DNA of 64,000 nucleotides from positions 20,031,338 through 20,095,337 of the forward strand of contig CAMZMU010000089.1 in the NCBI GenBank assembly GCA_947311845.1. Reading direction: 5' to 3'. Origin of the DNA: Poa pratensis. Its lineage: Eukaryota > Streptophyta > Magnoliopsida > Poales > Poaceae. The translations under genes were made by a program, and so were the position numbers. Below the pieces are notes generated by a model, which saw only the letters and a list, made by a program, of their open reading frames with translations, did no database searches and had not been told where the DNA came from. Below are positions 61,141 to 64,000 of this stretch, piece after piece. Position 1 is the stretch's first letter. Each line of letters begins with the position of its first letter.

Positions 61141-62588
61141 TGGAGAGATCTCCATTTGAATCCCTGTTTGGAAATACTACTACCACTGCTACGGTAGTAG
61201 AAGAGGAACCACCTGATCAAGTAATTCCATTTAAAATACCTATGAAAATTGTTGAACGAGTTACGAATAACCGCTATGCAGGAGATGGAACTGTCCCTCC
61301 TGGGGATCATTTGCTATTTATTCATGAATTATGCGAGTTGTTCAAGTGTGCAGGTATTTCAATGGAAGAGGTCAAGAAGAAATTGTTTTCTATATCGTTG
61401 ACTGGTAAAGCTGCAAAATGGTATAGGATGCTGAAAATGGGCGTTCTATTGGCTGGGAGGAGATTGTGCCTCTCTTTTATTCTAAATTTTATCCTCCTAG
61501 TGAAATTCATCAAGATCGGAATCATATATATAATTTTTGGCCTCATGATGGAGAAAGTATTGCCCAAGCGTGGGGGAGATTGAAATCATTAATGCTCAAA
61601 TGCCCCATTCATGAGCTTCCTGGTAATGTGTTATTGATAACTTCTATGCAAGGCTTTCTCTTCAAGATAAAACTCTATTGGATACCTCTTGTGCTGGATC
61701 ATTTACGCGTAATAAAGAGGAAGTTAAATGGGACCTTCTTGATCGGATTGAGGAAAATACTGAAGGATGGGAGAACGACAAAGGTAGAGAATCAGGTATA
61801 AAGTATGATTACGAATGCATTAAAACTTTTATGAATACTGATAATTTTCGTAATCTCTATGATATGTATGGTCTTGATTCTCAAGTTATTGCAAACTGTT
61901 ACAAGGCTTTTGCCTCTTATCTTGATGTTCCTAAAGAAAGTTGCAATAAGTATCATTTGCCTTACAAAGATAATACTAATTCTGCCAATATTAAAAACAT
62001 TGAAGTTCATACAGTTGATCGTATCTTGCCAGAACCTTATATTGAGAAACCACCTTTTCCTGTTAAAATTAGGAACATTCTATCATAGCTAGTGTGGTTA
62101 ATAAAAGTGCAAAGAAAGCTTTAGAACCTGCTGAACAAATAGCGGTTGAACCCACAATAGCAATAGTAAAGGATTTGGTAACTGAAAATGTAGAAGGAGG
62201 ACATATTATCTTTTGTGAAGATGCCTCTAATATTGTTTCACATCCCAGTAGAGCTAGGAAAACAAGTGTTCCTGTGCTTTCAGTCAAAATAGGAGAACAT
62301 TGCTATTATGGTTTATGTGATATTGGTGCAAGTTCTAGTGCTATTCCTTTTGATCTTTATAAAGAAATTATGCATGAAATTGGTCCTTGCGAACTTGAGG
62401 AGATTGATGTGGTTATTCAGCTTGCTAATAGAGAAACTATCTCTCCAATTGGTATTGTGAGAGATGTTGAAGTTTTATGTGGTAAGACTAAATACCCTGC
62501 TGATTTTCTAGTACTTGGTTCTGTTGCTAGTAAAGCTTGTCCCATTATTTTTGGTAGGCCTTTCTTGAATACATGTGGTGCATTATAG
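61141..62588 (+). pseudogene. Element 2 gag and protease, frameshifted
   Basis: The start MERSPFESLFGN at 61,141 opens gag. Capsid blocks follow in shifted frames: LTGKAAKWYRML to about 61,434, then EEIVPLFYSKFYPP from about 61,450, and AWGRLKSLMLKCPIHELPGN. A frameshift lies at the AAAATGGG run near 61,435 and another near 61,650. The retropepsin is in the 62,094-62,588 frame: GLCDIGASSSAIPFDLY (D-I-G-A active site) and IIFGRPFLNT. Capsid and protease order is normal for Gypsy. Confidence 0.82.
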
Positions 62589-64000
62589 ATTGTAAGAAAG
62601 AGAAAATTTACACTAAATTTAATGGAGAATCTTATGAGTTTAATTTCTCTAAGTTTGGTAAACAACTTTATGAAACTGAATTGCCTAATGAGACTCAAAA
62701 ACAACTTGCTTCTATTGCTGTTGCTCCTAACAATGCCTTGCAGCAATTCATGGAGGAACACGAAAGTGAAGTATTTATGGAGGAGAGGAATGAGATTGAC
62801 AATGCCTTTCTTCGTCAACCACCAATACTTAAGCATAATTTGCCTGTGGAAGATTTGGGTACCTCAGCGCCTCCTAAGGAAGATCCTGTCTTCGATTTAA
62901 AACCTTACCTGATAATCTTAAGTATGTTTATCTTGATGAAAGGAAAGTATATCCTGTTATTATTAGTTCTAAACTTTCAGGTAATGAAGAAGCAAGGCTA
63001 TTAGAAGTACTAAAGAAACATCGAGGAGCTATGGGATACACTTTGGATGATTTAAAGGGGATTTCTCCTACTATATGTCAACATGCCATCAACATTGAAC
63101 CCGATGCAAAACCTGTTGTTGAGCATCAGCGTCGCTTGATCCCTAAGATGAAAGAAGTGGTAAGAAATGAGGTATTAAAACTTCTTGATGCTGGTATAAT
63201 TTATCCTATTGCTGATAGTAGATGGGTAAGTCCTGTGCATTGTGTCCCTAAGAAAGGAGGAGTTACTGTTGTACCAAATGAAAATGATGAACTTATTCCT
63301 CAAAGAGTAGTAGTTGGGTATAGGATGTGCATTGATTTTAGAAAGGTCAATAAAGTAACTAAGAAAGATCATTATCCTTTGCCTTTTATTGATCAAATGT
63401 TAGAAAGGTTGTCTAAGAAAACTCATTTTTGTTTCCTTGATGGTTATTCTGGATTCTCACAAATTGCTGTTAAAGCACAAGATCAAGAGAAAACTACTTT
63501 TACTTGTCCTTATGGAACTTATGCTTATAGACGTATGCCTTTTGGTTTGTGTAATGCTCCTGCTACGTTCCAAAGATGCATGTCTGCTATTTTTCATGGT
63601 TTTTGTGAAGAAATTGTGGAAGTATTCATGGACGATTTTTCCGTCTACGGAACTTCCTTTGATAATTGCTTGCACAATCTTGATAAAGTTTTGCAGAGAT
63701 GTGAGGAGACTAATCTTGTTCTTAATTGGGAGAAATGTCATTTCATGGTTAATGAAGGAATTGTCCTAGGGCACAAAATTTCTGAAAGAGGTATTGAAGT
63801 GGACAGAGCTAAAGTTGAAGCAATCGAGAAAATGCCCTGTCCAAGGGATGTGAAAGGTATCCGTAGTATTCTTGGTCATGCCGGTTTTTATAGGAGGTTT
63901 ATTAAAGATTTCTCTAAAATTTCAAAACCCCTCACTAATCTTCTTCAAAAAGATGTACCTTTTGTTTTTGATGATGATTGCAAGGAAGCTTTTGAAACTC
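62573..64000 (+). pseudogene. Element 2 reverse transcriptase, runs off the window
   Basis: The linker is frameshifted near 62,915. From about 62,920 one frame stays open to the window end (NEEARLLEVLKKHRGAMGYT, then the RT proper). RT blocks: VVGYRMCIDFRKVNKVTKKD, FCFLDGYSGFSQIAV, TFTCPYGTYAYRRMPFGLCN and the active site VFMDDFSVYG (about 63,625-63,655). It then passes SILGHAGFYRRFIKDFSKI toward RNase H. The catalytic aspartates are intact. Motifs place it in the Athila branch of Gypsy. Confidence 0.9.

Noticed and set aside
60747..61583. 278-codon frame across the LTR end of element 2
   Set aside because: Read-through from LTR into gag; the true gag start is at 61,141.

Overview
This window looks like nuclear DNA of a Triticeae grass (wheat, Aegilops or barley relatives). 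The evidence is a few intron-containing plant genes set in dense transposon DNA. These transposons include tRNA-derived SINEs of the Au type, Stowaway MITEs with CTCCCTCCG ends and TA target duplications, several L1-type LINEs, a Helitron, a CACTA terminus, and two Gypsy LTR elements, one with the TGATACGTCC LTR start typical of Triticeae. There is no bacterial-style operon, CRISPR array or rRNA. All gene models below were built by reading splice sites and codon phase by eye.

Gene island, about 6.9-25.2 kb. (1) An alpha-amylase of the low-pI (barley AMY1-like) type on the + strand keeps exons 2-4 and the full catalytic triad but has lost exon 1 and the exon-2 acceptor. A 5'-truncated LINE lies just upstream. 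(2) An intact five-exon gene on the - strand (229 aa) matches the plant DUF8204-like family as I remember it. (3) A second, ruined copy of the amylase 3' end follows, with a LINE tail inserted into its last exon. (4) A second copy of the DUF8204-like gene has an in-frame stop and a 1.1 kb retroinsertion in intron 1. (5) An intact 14-exon UPF0183/PHAF1-family gene (426 aa, - strand) follows. (6) An intact two-exon secreted defensin-like cysteine-rich peptide gene (87 aa, - strand) closes the island. Items 1-4 come from a tandem duplication whose junction, near 13.78 kb, joins UPF0183 3'-flanking DNA to the end of amylase exon 3.

Second duplication, 25.6-36.7 kb. A copy of the UPF0183 exon 1 / defensin-like segment (24.06-25.19 kb) has been split by a LINE (26.06-29.31 kb), a Helitron of about 6.4 kb carrying apparent gene fragments (29.35-35.77 kb) and a Stowaway MITE. 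The unsplit first copy serves as the empty-site control for each insertion. The second defensin-like copy is a pseudogene.

Repeat-rich part, 36.8-50.5 kb. Two relics of one LINE family (36.8-39.1 and 44.8-49.0 kb) flank a lone CACTA terminus (39.29 kb), a GAA microsatellite and largely unclassifiable AT-rich DNA.

50.5-54.0 kb holds an apparently intact + strand gene for an unrecognised 195-aa multi-pass membrane protein, with a TATA box, a 5'-UTR exon and a LINE tail in its long second intron. From 54 kb to the end are LINE fragments, a MITE interrupted by a decayed Gypsy element (5' LTR 55,487-55,987, polymerase region mostly deleted), and inside that an Athila-type Gypsy element (LTR 59,521-61,024) that runs off the window in the middle of reverse transcriptase.

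I found no convincing new enzymatic or defence system. The notable content is the readable history of two tandem duplications and their dated insertions, plus the secreted cysteine-rich peptide gene and the unrecognised membrane-protein gene.
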